Assembly (NCBI GenBank): GCA_900550545.1 | Contig: URSS01000050.1 | Location: 1-19,530 of the forward strand | Direction: 5' to 3' | From: an uncultured Lachnobacterium sp. | GTDB taxonomy: Bacteria > Bacillota > Clostridia > Lachnospirales > Lachnospiraceae | DNA: 19,530 nucleotides | Shown: positions 7,305-15,411 of the stretch, one piece after another | Layout of the letters: every line of letters starts with the position of its first letter | How positions within the stretch are numbered: position 1 is the first letter of the stretch | The notes under the pieces: model-generated | Databases searched by the model: none | Told to the model about the DNA's origin: nothing | What the model saw: the letters and a program-made list of their open reading frames with translations, nothing else | Position numbers and translations under genes: made by a program

Positions 7305-8687
7305 ATGACAACACAACAATCCAATCCGCTTGCAACGGACAAAATTTCAACACTGATTGCGCGTTTTTCCGTGCCGAGCATTATCGCAATGCTTGTGAGT
7401 GCGGTCTACAATATAGCAGATCAGCTTTTTATTGGAAATGCAGTCGGTACATTGGGAAACGCCGCAACCAATATTGCATTTCCACTTGCAATGATGTGCA
7501 CCGGGCTCGGTCTCCTGTTTGGAATCGGCGGTGCTGCAGCATTTAACCTGCACATGGGTGCAAACAAAAAAGAAGAAGCTCCTTATTTTGTCGGAAATTC
7601 CATTATGATGCTTATGACAACCGGCATTCTTCTGTTCCTGATTACGGAGCTTTTCCTCACACCTCTGCTTATTGGTTTTGGTTCTCCGTCGAATGTTCTT
7701 CCGCTGGCCCGCCAGTACGTACGTGTCACAGCAATCGGATTTCCATTCCTGATCTTAACGATTGGAAGCGGACATCTCATTCGTGCAGATGGCAGTCCAA
7801 AAATGGCCATGTTCGTGAATATCTCTGGAGCCGTCATCAATATCGTATTGGATGCCGTGTTTGTTCTTATTTTCAAATGGGGCATGTATGGAGCGGCGGC
7901 TGCAACCGTGATTGGGCAGATTATTTCAACTATCATTGCTGTCTGCTATCTTCTGCATTACCGCACCGTGAAACTTGAAAGAAAGCATTTTATACCAAAT
8001 ATAACCTATTTAGGACAGATCTGTTCCCTTGGAATGGCATCCGCCATCAACCAGGTTGCGATGATGATCGTACAGATCACAATGAACAACCTTCTGAAAA
8101 AATATGGTGCGCAATCTGCATACGGCGATGCGATTCCGATTGCCTGCGCCGGTATTGTAATGAAGGTCAATCAGCTTTACTTCTCCGTGATCATCGGCTT
8201 ATCCCAGGGAAGTCAGCCGATTCAAAGTTTCAACTACGGAGCCAGACAGTATAAACGTGTAAAGGATTCCTACCGTATGGCAGTCACAGTCGGTGCGATT
8301 GTTTCCATCGCATCCTTCCTGTTATTCCAGATTTATCCACGGGAAATTCTTCGACTGTTTGGAAACGGAACGAAAGAATACTTTGATTTTGGAATTCGCT
8401 ATTTCCGCGTTTTCCTGCTGTTTACCTGGCTAAACTTTATGCAGCCGATTTCGTCGACCTTCTTCAGTTCGATTGGAAAGGCTTACAAGGGAACCTTCCT
8501 TTCCCTGACGAGACAGATTCTGTTTCTCCTTCCACTGATGCTGATCTTCCCGCATTTTTTCGGAATCATGGGCGTGTTGTATGCCAGCCCGGTAGCCGAT
8601 TTGCTTTCCTTTGCCGTCGGACTCGGAATGGTGATCCAGGAGTTCCGCTACATCAACCGGCTGGAGCTTGAGGCATCTGCATCCTAA
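7305..8687 (+). CDS. MATE family efflux transporter
   Basis: This 460-aa membrane protein has about twelve transmembrane segments in two homologous halves, the layout of the multidrug and toxin extrusion family. Typical features are the N-terminal ISTLIARFSVPSIIAMLVSA stretch leading into the first helix, AVYNIADQLFIGNAVG, the conserved central SLGMASAINQ, and a second-half VNQLYFSVIIGLSQGSQP. MATE proteins expel cationic drugs or metabolites using sodium or proton gradients. GAAAGG is 8 nt before the ATG. It is the only long plus-strand gene in the window, with a strong promoter of its own and a terminator shared with thrS. Confidence 0.92.
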   Translation: MTTQQSNPLATDKISTLIARFSVPSIIAMLVSAVYNIADQLFIGNAVGTLGNAATNIAFPLAMMCTGLGLLFGIGGAAAFNLHMGANKKEEAPYFVGNSIMMLMTTGILLFLITELFLTPLLIGFGSPSNVLPLARQYVRVTAIGFPFLILTIGSGHLIRADGSPKMAMFVNISGAVINIVLDAVFVLIFKWGMYGAAAATVIGQIISTIIAVCYLLHYRTVKLERKHFIPNITYLGQICSLGMASAINQVAMMIVQITMNNLLKKYGAQSAYGDAIPIACAGIVMKVNQLYFSVIIGLSQGSQPIQSFNYGARQYKRVKDSYRMAVTVGAIVSIASFLLFQIYPREILRLFGNGTKEYFDFGIRYFRVFLLFTWLNFMQPISSTFFSSIGKAYKGTFLSLTRQILFLLPLMLIFPHFFGIMGVLYASPVADLLSFAVGLGMVIQEFRYINRLELEASAS

Positions 8688-8749
8688 CGCAGAATTATTG
8701 TGTAAAATTACCATTTATAACTACAAATTAAAATCAAATATTTTTAACA

Positions 8750-8795
8750 AAAAAAGCGGAACCCGTGCTTAAACCTGCACGGTTCCGCTTTTTAT
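8750..8795. terminator. bidirectional rho-independent terminator between MATE gene and thrS
   Basis: AAAAAGCGGAACC and GGTTCCGCTTTTT with inner GTGC/GCAC form a 17-bp stem with one bulged C and an 8-nt loop. The A and T runs on both sides let it work for the MATE gene on the plus strand and thrS on the minus strand. Confidence 0.92.
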
Positions 8796-8840
8796 TTCAT
8801 CTTATTCTATCTTCTTTTTCATATTTCGATGATCTGTTTA

Positions 8841-10622
8841 TTATTTCTCTTCTACACCGATATGTGTTCTCAGTTTGTTCTTGATCTCATTGTCAATCTT
8901 TTCTACGAACTCATCCAATGGGAGTACGGTTGTATCTTTCTCTCCATGCAGACGGAAGGAAACGGTACGATCTTCTTTCTCATTGAAGCCGACAACCAGA
9001 AGATAAGGAACTTTCTGCACCTGGCCTTCACGCATACGATAGCCAAGCTTCTCGGATCTGTCGTCTAACTCTACACGGACATTCTTCTCTTCCAGCGCAT
9101 TGCAGATTTCCTGTGCATATGCAGTCAGTTCTTCGTTGTCTGTCTTAACAGGCATGACACGAACCTGAACAGGTGCCAGCCATGTTGGAAGATTTCCCTT
9201 TGTCTCCTCAAGGATATATGCCATGAAACGATCCAAAGATCCGAGGATTGCACGATGCAGTACAACCGGAGTCTGTTTCTCGCCATTTCTGTCAATGTAA
9301 GACAGGTTGAATTTTGCTGGCAGACAGAAGTCAAGCTGGCAGGTAGATAATGTAATTTCATTGCCGACAGCAGGCTGTACATTTACATCAAGCTTTGGTC
9401 CGTAGAAAGCAGCTTCTCCGATTTCTTCTGTATATTCAATGCCAATGTCATTCATTACTTTACGAAGTGCATCCTCTGCCTTGTTCCACATTTCATCATC
9501 GTCGTGATATTTTTCTTTATTCTCCGGATCACGAAGAGACAGTACACAACGGTAATTGGTAATTCCAAAATCCTTATATGTGCTGAAAATCAGATCCACA
9601 ACCTTTTTAAATTCATCCTCGATCTGCTCCGGTGTAACGAACAAATGCGCATCATTCTGACAGAAATGTCTTCCACGCTCGATTCCCTTTAAAGTTCCGC
9701 TGGACTCATAACGGAAATCATGTGCGATCTCACCGATACGGATTGGAAGATCTTTGTAGGAATGTCTTCTGTTTGCGTAAATCATCATATGATGCGGACA
9801 GTTCATTGGACGAAGTACAAAGGATTCTCCCTCCATCTCCATCGGTGGAAACATGTTCTCTTTATAGTGATCCCAGTGTCCGGATGTTTTATAGAGATTT
9901 ACGGTACCGACACAAGGTGTCATAACATGCAGGTAACCAAGCTTTCTCTCTTTATCTTTGATATATTTTTCCAGCTCTTGCCAGATTGTGTATCCCTTTG
10001 GAAGAAACATTGGAAGTCCACGTCCAACCAGATCATCGACCATGAACAGGTTCATGTCTTTACCGATCTTTCTGTGATCTCTTTCCTTTGCTTCCTCGAG
10101 CAACTTCAAATGTGCCTCAAGTTCTTCCGGTGTCGGGAAACATACACCATAAATTCTCTGCAATACTTTGTTCTTGCTGTCACCCTTCCAATATGCACCG
10201 GAATGACGGATCAGTTTAAAGTTTCTGCAAAGCTTTACATTATCTACGTGCGGTCCACGGCACAGATCTGTGAAATCTCCCTGATCATAAACAGTGATGT
10301 TGCCATCTTGCAAATCCGAAATCAAATCCAACTTGTACTCATCATCTTTGAACATTTCCATTGCTTCTGCCTTGGAAACCTCACGACGGATAATCTTCTT
10401 TCCGGATTTTGCCACTTTCTTCATTTCTTTTTCAATCTTTTCGATATCCTCGTCACGGATTACATCATCCCCGAGATCTATGTCATAATAAAATCCTTCG
10501 GCAACAACCGGTCCTACCCAGAACTTTGCCTGTGGATACAAATGCTTGATTGCCTGTGCCATCAAATGTGCACAAGAATGATTCAATGTGTTTAACTGTT
10601 CGTCTTCTTTAAAGTTTACCAT
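8841..10622 (-). CDS. thrS: threonine--tRNA ligase, form lacking the TGS domain
   Basis: ThrRS attaches threonine to tRNA(Thr). This 593-aa protein starts directly at the editing (SAD) domain with HSCAH (His15, His19) and the editing-site TDLCRGPHVDN segment. The class II catalytic core follows, with zinc ligands expected from MNCPHH, the His of CQNDAH and the His of VVLHRAILG. Motif 2 begins RYESSGTLKGIERGR; motif 3 is LHRAILGSLDRFMAYI. A C-terminal anticodon-binding domain is present. Family members are usually 630-645 aa with a ~60-residue TGS domain, which is absent. A longer frame begins at 10673, but AAAGGAG lies within it and the ATG at 10622 follows 11 nt later. Expression is controlled by an upstream T-box. 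Confidence 0.95.
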   Translation of the reverse strand: MVNFKEDEQLNTLNHSCAHLMAQAIKHLYPQAKFWVGPVVAEGFYYDIDLGDDVIRDEDIEKIEKEMKKVAKSGKKIIRREVSKAEAMEMFKDDEYKLDLISDLQDGNITVYDQGDFTDLCRGPHVDNVKLCRNFKLIRHSGAYWKGDSKNKVLQRIYGVCFPTPEELEAHLKLLEEAKERDHRKIGKDMNLFMVDDLVGRGLPMFLPKGYTIWQELEKYIKDKERKLGYLHVMTPCVGTVNLYKTSGHWDHYKENMFPPMEMEGESFVLRPMNCPHHMMIYANRRHSYKDLPIRIGEIAHDFRYESSGTLKGIERGRHFCQNDAHLFVTPEQIEDEFKKVVDLIFSTYKDFGITNYRCVLSLRDPENKEKYHDDDEMWNKAEDALRKVMNDIGIEYTEEIGEAAFYGPKLDVNVQPAVGNEITLSTCQLDFCLPAKFNLSYIDRNGEKQTPVVLHRAILGSLDRFMAYILEETKGNLPTWLAPVQVRVMPVKTDNEELTAYAQEICNALEEKNVRVELDDRSEKLGYRMREGQVQKVPYLLVVGFNEKEDRTVSFRLHGEKDTTVLPLDEFVEKIDNEIKNKLRTHIGVEEK

Positions 10623-10691
10623 AATTTTATTGACTCCTTTTTCTATAATCTTTTGCTGTGTAGAGAATTCCAAAGGAAATTCCTATACAGT

Positions 10692-10945
10692 AAAAAACAC
10701 CCTCAGGTACTTTCATACCTAAGGGTGCATAATTTACACGGTTCCACCTTATATTTCACTCCGGAGTGTTCTCTTAAATAACTCCTTACAGCTTTAACGC
10801 AGCTACACGGTAACGCTTGATTGATTTCACGTACAGCTCAAGAATGGTCTTCATGTAATCTTCCCATAAGTGGCTTCCAGCATCTGTCACTCTCTCTGTA
10901 TGGTTCAACTGCACTACTTTTTCTTTCATCGCTTTTGTTCATTTC
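10692..10945 (-). ncRNA. T-box leader of thrS
   Basis: On the minus strand the T-box AAGGTGGAACCGTG (10750-10737) precedes a rho-independent terminator hairpin (10698-10727, 12-bp stem with one G-U pair, then six T at 10692-10697). Upstream is a stem I with an AGTA motif (about 10915-10918) and an apical AGAGAGTGAC...GGAAGC segment typical of these leaders. A candidate specifier is the Thr codon ACC at 10848-10846. Uncharged tRNA(Thr) should pair with the specifier and with TGGAACC, forming the antiterminator and switching thrS on. The whole 10623-10991 gap is explained by this leader and its promoter. Confidence 0.92.
10698..10727 (-). terminator. T-box attenuator hairpin
   Basis: CACCCTCAGGTA and TACCTAAGGGTG form a stem with a 6-nt loop and a T6 tail on the minus strand. 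It competes with the antiterminator formed by the T-box sequence just upstream. Confidence 0.88.
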
Positions 10946-10951
10946 GTTTGC

Positions 10952-10980
10952 ATTGTACCACGATATTTCATGTAATACAA
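10952..10980 (-). promoter_or_regulatory. promoter of the T-box-thrS transcript
   Basis: On the minus strand TACAAT (10952-10957) is preceded by TGG as an extended -10, with a weak TTGTAT 17 nt upstream (10975-10980). It places the transcript start a few bases before stem I. Confidence 0.55.
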
Positions 10981-10991
10981 TAGGATTATTT

Positions 10992-12710
10992 TTATTTTTT
11001 CAAAGAAAACTTGCTAATCAGGTCATTCATGGTCACAGCCTGTGCAGATAACTCCTCACTGGTTGCAGAAGTCTCTTCTGCATTTGCGGAGTTGGACTGA
11101 ACAACTTCGGAAATCTGGTTAATTCCCTGCTCTGCCTGTTCCATTGCCTTTGTCTGCTCATTTGCAATCTCACTCAGTTCCTGGGAAGAAGCTGCTACGG
11201 ACTTCATGCCACTGATAACTTTCTCGATGGAAACACTCACGCGCTCTGCTGCCTCATTGCCTTCATTGGTAACTTCGATGGCTCCCTCGATCAGCTCACG
11301 GGTATCAACAGCGGCCTTCGCGCTCTGCTCAGAAAGACTTCGTATCTGATCTGCAACGACAGCAAATCCCTTGCCAGCTTCTCCTGCTCTGGCAGCCTCG
11401 ATTGCGGCATTTAAAGAAAGAAGGTTGGTCTGACTTGCAATATCTTCGATTTCAGAAATAATATTCTCAATCTGCTTTGATGTCTCATTAATACGGGCAA
11501 TGACATCAACCATTCCCTGCATCTCTGTATGACTGTTGTCAGCTTCCTTTGCATATTGCTGTGCAATCTTGTATGTTTCATTCAACTTCTCAGAGGTCTT
11601 TTCCACACCTTCCGTAATATCTGCGAATGTAGCCTGCAGCTCCTCAATGGAAGCAGACTGATCCATAGCGCCCTCTGCCATCTCCTGTGCTGCTTGTGCC
11701 AGGTTGTTGGAACCTGCTGCAACAAGAGAAGATGCATCATTAATCTTGCCCATAACATCGTTCATCTGGTGCTTCATCCGGCTCATTGCCATAAGAAGTC
11801 CTACAAAATCTCCAGCATACTTATCTTTTACTTGTGAAGTAATCGTGTAATCACCTTCGGCCATCTTTCCAAGTAACATATCGGAATCAGAAATAATTGT
11901 ACGCAAATCAGCGGCCATATCGCTGGCAACATGAATCATATCTGCAATCTCATCCTTTGACTCTACCGTTGGAAACTCAGATTCCAAATCTCCTTTTGAA
12001 AATGTCTCCAGACGTTTCTTTAACGCGTCCAAAGGTGTTGAAATGCCAACTGCAACTTCTGTTCCAATCTTCATTGCGATTACATAAGCAACAATAATAA
12101 TTACGATAACAAGAATAAGTGCAACGATCGACAGCACACCCAATCTGGCTTTGAGCGCATCTCCCTCCGTAACTTTCTTATCCATGAGAGAAACCATATC
12201 TTTGTAGATCTCATTATATGCCGGTGTAAGTTCTGCACTTGCTCTCTGCTCTGCCTGTTTCTGTACATCCGAATCTGCAGCATTCATACCGAGATTTTTG
12301 ATTTCTTCATCGATTTTCCAATAATCTTCCAGTTTACTATTTACATCATCGTAAATCTTAGCTTCTGCTTTTGTCTTGACTGTATCGCCTACCTCGCTCC
12401 AATACTTTTCAAAAGACTCTTTCTTTGTATCATGATTCTCTGACAAAGTGCTGAGCACACCTGAATCCGTATAACCAATCAAGCCACGAGTACAGCTACG
12501 TGTCTCTGTAAAGGCAACCATTGATTTTCCAATATCTCCCTGCGAGAATCCGTAATATTTCAATGCATCCGAATACTGCGTTGACATAATACCCAGAACT
12601 ATAATTGCGATGACACCAGCCAGTGCCGTCAAAACCGTTGTAAAACGGAATCCTTTCTTTAAGCGATTCTGGATGTTCAGCATCTTCCATTTTTTCCTAC
12701 TATCTTTCAA
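10992..12710 (-). CDS. methyl-accepting chemotaxis protein
   Basis: This 572-aa chemoreceptor has a cytoplasmic N-terminus, TM1 (about 23-43), an extracellular four-helix-bundle ligand region (about 44-188), TM2 (about 191-214), a HAMP domain (about 215-272), a second HAMP-like linker (about 274-330), and a long cytoplasmic signalling coiled coil. The coil contains the conserved hairpin tip with SQTNLLSLNAAIEAARAGE and GKGFAVVADQIR, which contacts CheA and CheW. Glu/Gln-rich heptads on both sides should be methylation sites. No C-terminal pentapeptide tether for CheR is seen. AGGAGG (12719-12724) is 8 nt before a TTG, which is taken as the start; an in-frame ATG nine codons later lacks a good ribosome binding site. 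Ligand unknown. Confidence 0.93.
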   Translation of the reverse strand: MKDSRKKWKMLNIQNRLKKGFRFTTVLTALAGVIAIIVLGIMSTQYSDALKYYGFSQGDIGKSMVAFTETRSCTRGLIGYTDSGVLSTLSENHDTKKESFEKYWSEVGDTVKTKAEAKIYDDVNSKLEDYWKIDEEIKNLGMNAADSDVQKQAEQRASAELTPAYNEIYKDMVSLMDKKVTEGDALKARLGVLSIVALILVIVIIIVAYVIAMKIGTEVAVGISTPLDALKKRLETFSKGDLESEFPTVESKDEIADMIHVASDMAADLRTIISDSDMLLGKMAEGDYTITSQVKDKYAGDFVGLLMAMSRMKHQMNDVMGKINDASSLVAAGSNNLAQAAQEMAEGAMDQSASIEELQATFADITEGVEKTSEKLNETYKIAQQYAKEADNSHTEMQGMVDVIARINETSKQIENIISEIEDIASQTNLLSLNAAIEAARAGEAGKGFAVVADQIRSLSEQSAKAAVDTRELIEGAIEVTNEGNEAAERVSVSIEKVISGMKSVAASSQELSEIANEQTKAMEQAEQGINQISEVVQSNSANAEETSATSEELSAQAVTMNDLISKFSLKK

Positions 12711-12767
12711 ATTAAATTCCTCCTATGTTAAATTTTATATAGTCCTGTTACTTTAGTCCTAATTACC

Positions 12768-12795
12768 ATTATATACCCATTAAAAAAATGTACAA
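12768..12795 (-). promoter_or_regulatory. promoter of the chemoreceptor gene
   Basis: On the minus strand TTGTAC (12790-12795) and a perfect TATAAT (12768-12773) are 16 nt apart, about 60 nt upstream of the start. It looks like sigma-A rather than the motility sigma factor. Confidence 0.6.
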
Positions 12796-12882
12796 GACCA
12801 TTTGTGTTTTCTATGTAAAATTATCCATTTTATATAGATATATTCTCATTCGCTTCCGCAAATGCCAAACAAGAATTTTTAA

Positions 12883-12911
12883 TTGCTTTCGATCTTAACA
12901 AATGCTACCAT
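12883..12911 (+). promoter_or_regulatory. promoter of the DUF6612-like gene
   Basis: TTGCTT (12883-12888) and TACCAT (12906-12911) are 17 nt apart, with TGC directly before the -10 as an extended element. It diverges from the chemoreceptor promoter in the same 240-bp gap. Confidence 0.45.
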
Positions 12912-12951
12912 AGATATGTTATGAAAATATAAAAGATTATGGAGGAATGAA

Positions 12952-13764
12952 ATGAAAACATTCAAAAAACAACTCATGGCATGCATCCTGACCGCAGCGA
13001 TGGCTGTATGCACATTTGCAATTGTAACCCCCGCAAATGCGGCAACACCAACTGCCAGACAGTACATCTCCAAGATGAATAAGGCGGTACAAAAAGCCAA
13101 ATCCTATGAGTTTAAGCAAACTTCTCAAATGACCGGTTCTATTTCGGGACAGAGTTTCAGCAACACACAGACCCAAAAACAGATTTACTTCAAGAAACCT
13201 TTAAAAATTAAAACAGTAACCACTTCGAAAATGAAAATGCCGACTACAAGCGGCACCACCAGATCTCTTTCTTATACCAAAAAAGCTTCGAATGGTCATT
13301 ACTATTTATATCAGGCCACCGGTGGCAACACATATGATAAAACAGATATCACCGATATGACCTCCAACACAACTTCCATGGACTACTTCTCTTCCGCAAA
13401 GATTGTGAAAAAAGGTGTCAAAGTCAACGGAGTCAATACCATACAGATTTCGGCCCAAATAGAAGGTAAATCTCTTGGTAAAATGATGGAGCAGCTTGGA
13501 ATGGGTGATCTGTTTTCGCAGGCCGGCGTTGACTTTTCTACTCTAAAGCCAATGAAAGCGACCATCTGGATCAATCAGAAAACATACCTTCCTGTAAAAA
13601 CAAAAAACGATTCCACTGCTTTTATCAACAGCTATATGGAAAACCTTTATTCATCCATGGGAATAAGTGGATCAAACGCTACTTATTCGAAATTCATTAC
13701 CACAACGACCTATTCGAAATTCAATAAAGCAAGCAGCTTTAAAATTCCAAAAGAATGTAAATAA
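12952..13764 (+). CDS. secreted protein, DUF6612-like
   Basis: This 270-aa protein has a signal peptide (basic MKTFKKQ, hydrophobic stretch to about residue 26, likely cut after ANA at 30), with no lipobox Cys, so it should be released or wall-associated. The mature part is rich in Thr, Ser and Lys and reads as alternating beta strands (QTSQMTGSISGQSF, KATIWINQKTYLPVKTK), like LolA/LprG or DUF6612 half-barrels that may carry lipids. This family match is by pattern only. A TYSKF repeat occurs twice near the C-terminus, matched by a 13-bp direct DNA repeat (TATTCGAAATTCA). GGAGGA is 6 nt before the ATG. It is a single-gene unit with its own promoter and terminator. Confidence 0.75.
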   Translation: MKTFKKQLMACILTAAMAVCTFAIVTPANAATPTARQYISKMNKAVQKAKSYEFKQTSQMTGSISGQSFSNTQTQKQIYFKKPLKIKTVTTSKMKMPTTSGTTRSLSYTKKASNGHYYLYQATGGNTYDKTDITDMTSNTTSMDYFSSAKIVKKGVKVNGVNTIQISAQIEGKSLGKMMEQLGMGDLFSQAGVDFSTLKPMKATIWINQKTYLPVKTKNDSTAFINSYMENLYSSMGISGSNATYSKFITTTTYSKFNKASSFKIPKECK

Positions 13765-13810
13765 AAAAAGGCTCCCGAATCTCACACCGTAAGATTCGGG
13801 AGTCTTTTAT
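13764..13810. terminator. bidirectional terminator between the secreted and zinc-ribbon genes
   Basis: CTCCCGAATCT (13772-13782) and AGATTCGGGAG (13792-13802) form an 11-bp perfect stem with a 9-nt loop. A TCTTTTAT tail follows on the plus strand and a long T run (CTTTTTTTAT) on the minus strand, so it can end both convergent transcripts. Confidence 0.9.
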
Positions 13811-13817
13811 GATTTTA

Positions 13818-14879
13818 TTATTTTACTTCCTGTATTTCACCTGCCTGCACAACAATCTGATAATTCTTTCCTGTCTTCAGTTGTTTATACATCTGGCTGC
13901 TGACTTCATAGGTCTTCGTCTTCTTTCCGTGCTTGAACTTTACATAATACGTGCTCTCTTTCTTTCCATAACGCTCCGTATCCTTTAAGTTTTCTTCTTT
14001 ATAGTACAATTCTACGTCACCATGCTCCTTTGCATGCAGCGTCCGATCCTTCTTCCAGCGCCATATATAATAATAATACTTCGTGTCATACACCGGTTCT
14101 TCGACATAATTCGGGACTTCCCGCGTATGGGTGACATAATCATAATCCGGAACCGACTTTGTACTGTGGTGGAAAGTTCCGTCTCCATTGTCCTCATAGA
14201 CAGCTTCATCATGATAACCGACGATCTCATAAGTCTCATAGGTCTCTGTCTTTGTGCCATCCTGTACCTGCCGGTACGATCGTATCTCCGTGGCTTTCTT
14301 ATCCAGCTTGGCATCACTCGGCAGCGACCAGTCGGATTCATAGCATCTCGTGTTCTTCTCTACCTCAACACTTGACTTCCAGTACTTATCCTTTATCGTT
14401 CCATCATAAGTCTTCGGTGTCAGCATCCATACCAGACCTGTAATAAGTAAAGCAACCGCTATCAGACCGACAATCCAGCCCTTGAATTTTTTATTTTTCT
14501 TTGGTGCAGCTGCAGGTTTTTGTGGTTGCGGCTTCGGTGGTTCCGGTTTCGGCTCCTCCTTCTTTGTCGATGTCTCCTTCTCCTTTTGAATGTCAAAGTA
14601 ACTCTTTGTGGTCTTCTCCGCTCCACAGGAAGTGCAGGAAGTACTCAAAGCCGAATTGTATGCCCCGCAGAATTCGCACATCCAGTCTGCGCCTTTTCCT
14701 TTCTTCTTCTCTTCCTCCTCCGTCAGCCGGACATCCGCACCGTCCATATAAAACTTGACGTCTTTTCCTCTCGGTGCTCCACAGTTCGGGCAGTCCCGCA
14801 GCGTTCCCTTAATCTTCTTTGTCTGGCATACCGGGCAGTCCCAGTATCCCATCACATCGTACTCTTTTCCGTTTGCCAT
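13818..14879 (-). CDS. membrane protein with two N-terminal zinc ribbons
   Basis: This 353-aa protein has two four-Cys zinc-ribbon or RanBP2-like knuckles: C15-C18/C30-C33 and C68-C71/C82-C85. A Lys/Pro/Glu-rich linker (about 97-132) and one transmembrane helix (about 134-153) follow. The ~200-residue C-terminal part should lie outside the cell. It is rich in Tyr and charge (DYDYVTHTREVPNYVEEPVY, then KYYYYIWRWKKD) and ends in a small beta domain. I do not recognise the outer domain. The longest frame starts at 14903, but GAGGAG is 6 nt before the ATG at 14879. A role in sensing or protein contact at the membrane is inference. Confidence 0.8.
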   Translation of the reverse strand: MANGKEYDVMGYWDCPVCQTKKIKGTLRDCPNCGAPRGKDVKFYMDGADVRLTEEEEKKKGKGADWMCEFCGAYNSALSTSCTSCGAEKTTKSYFDIQKEKETSTKKEEPKPEPPKPQPQKPAAAPKKNKKFKGWIVGLIAVALLITGLVWMLTPKTYDGTIKDKYWKSSVEVEKNTRCYESDWSLPSDAKLDKKATEIRSYRQVQDGTKTETYETYEIVGYHDEAVYEDNGDGTFHHSTKSVPDYDYVTHTREVPNYVEEPVYDTKYYYYIWRWKKDRTLHAKEHGDVELYYKEENLKDTERYGKKESTYYVKFKHGKKTKTYEVSSQMYKQLKTGKNYQIVVQAGEIQEVK

Positions 14880-14933
14880 AAACTCCTCATTTCTTTCACG
14901 CATCCAGAGGATGCTGTATAAACATTTCCTTTT

Positions 14934-14968
14934 AATATAAGTATACCTGGAAATACGGCAAGATTACA
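14934..14968 (-). promoter_or_regulatory. candidate promoters of the zinc-ribbon gene
   Basis: On the minus strand there are two overlapping options: TATACT (14940-14945) with TTGTAA 18 nt upstream, or TATATT (14934-14939) with TTGCCG 16 nt upstream. Both lie within the dismutase remnant, about 55-90 nt from the start codon. Confidence 0.4.
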
Positions 14969-15289
14969 ATACAAATTTACAAAGCATGTCTTAAAGCAGT
15001 CTACACCCATATCCATGAAACCGGAGACTGCACACCTCCGTTTGACAAGACCGGCATGCATTATAATCCGACCGATCAGCTGCACCCGTTTCACAGCGGC
15101 GATCTCCCGCCTCTTTTGTCCAATCACGGGTACGCATGGATGGCATTCTATGATGCCCGCTTTACAGTCGCTGACATCATAGGGCGTTCGCTCATCATTC
15201 ATGAAAACCGCGACGATTTTACGACTCAGCCGGCCGGGGATTCCGGAACAAAAATTGCCTGTGGAGTGATTGAAGCTTATAAGCCATGA
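14936..15289 (+). pseudogene. Cu/Zn superoxide dismutase gene remnant, 5' truncated
   Basis: An open plus-strand frame encodes the C-terminal two thirds of a Cu/Zn superoxide dismutase. It shows HIHETGDCTPPFDKTG, MHYNP, LHPFHSGDLPPLLSNHGYAW, RFTVADIIGRSLIIHENRDD and FTTQPAGDSGTKIACGVI. The copper/zinc ligands (HIH, the His of HYNP, HPFH, HSGD, IIH) and both disulphide Cys residues are still there. No signal peptide or first beta strands are found; a TAA (14933-14935) precedes the frame. No ATG, GTG or TTG occurs in frame until 15056, which is after the HIH ligands. It has no visible ribosome binding site and the zinc-ribbon promoter lies over its 5' part. It is therefore best read as a decaying gene fragment. 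Confidence 0.8.
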
Positions 15290-15303
15290 TTGCCGGGAAT
15301 CGT

Positions 15304-15338
15304 GTAAAAACGCCGATGGTCGCTTGACCACCGGCGTT
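15304..15338 (-). terminator. terminator of the NYN-LOTUS gene
   Basis: AACGCCG-TGGTC and GACCA-CGGCGTT (15309-15338) form a 13-bp stem with one mismatch and a 4-nt loop. The minus strand continues into a T5 run. It is about 75 nt after the NYN stop and also sits just beyond the dismutase remnant on the other strand. Confidence 0.8.
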
Positions 15339-15411
15339 ACTTTATCACCATACATTTATTTTCCTATTAACACTTTCTTTCCCTGAAAGGCAAATCTGAA
15401 AAGAATTGCTC

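Noticed and set aside
9720..10595. Plus-strand open frame of 291 codons opposite thrS
   Set aside because: It lies fully within the antisense of thrS, is Cys/Ile/His-rich with no motif, and has no promoter or ribosome binding site. It is a shadow of the thrS codon pattern.
13680..13725. 13-bp direct repeat as a possible attachment site or insertion scar
   Set aside because: Both copies are in the reading frame of the secreted protein and encode its YSKF repeat, so they reflect protein repetition.
14852..15355. Minus-strand open frame of 167 codons across 14.9-15.4 kb
   Set aside because: It is antisense to the dismutase remnant and overlaps the zinc-ribbon gene start. The plus-strand reading carries conserved metal ligands, so this one is a shadow.
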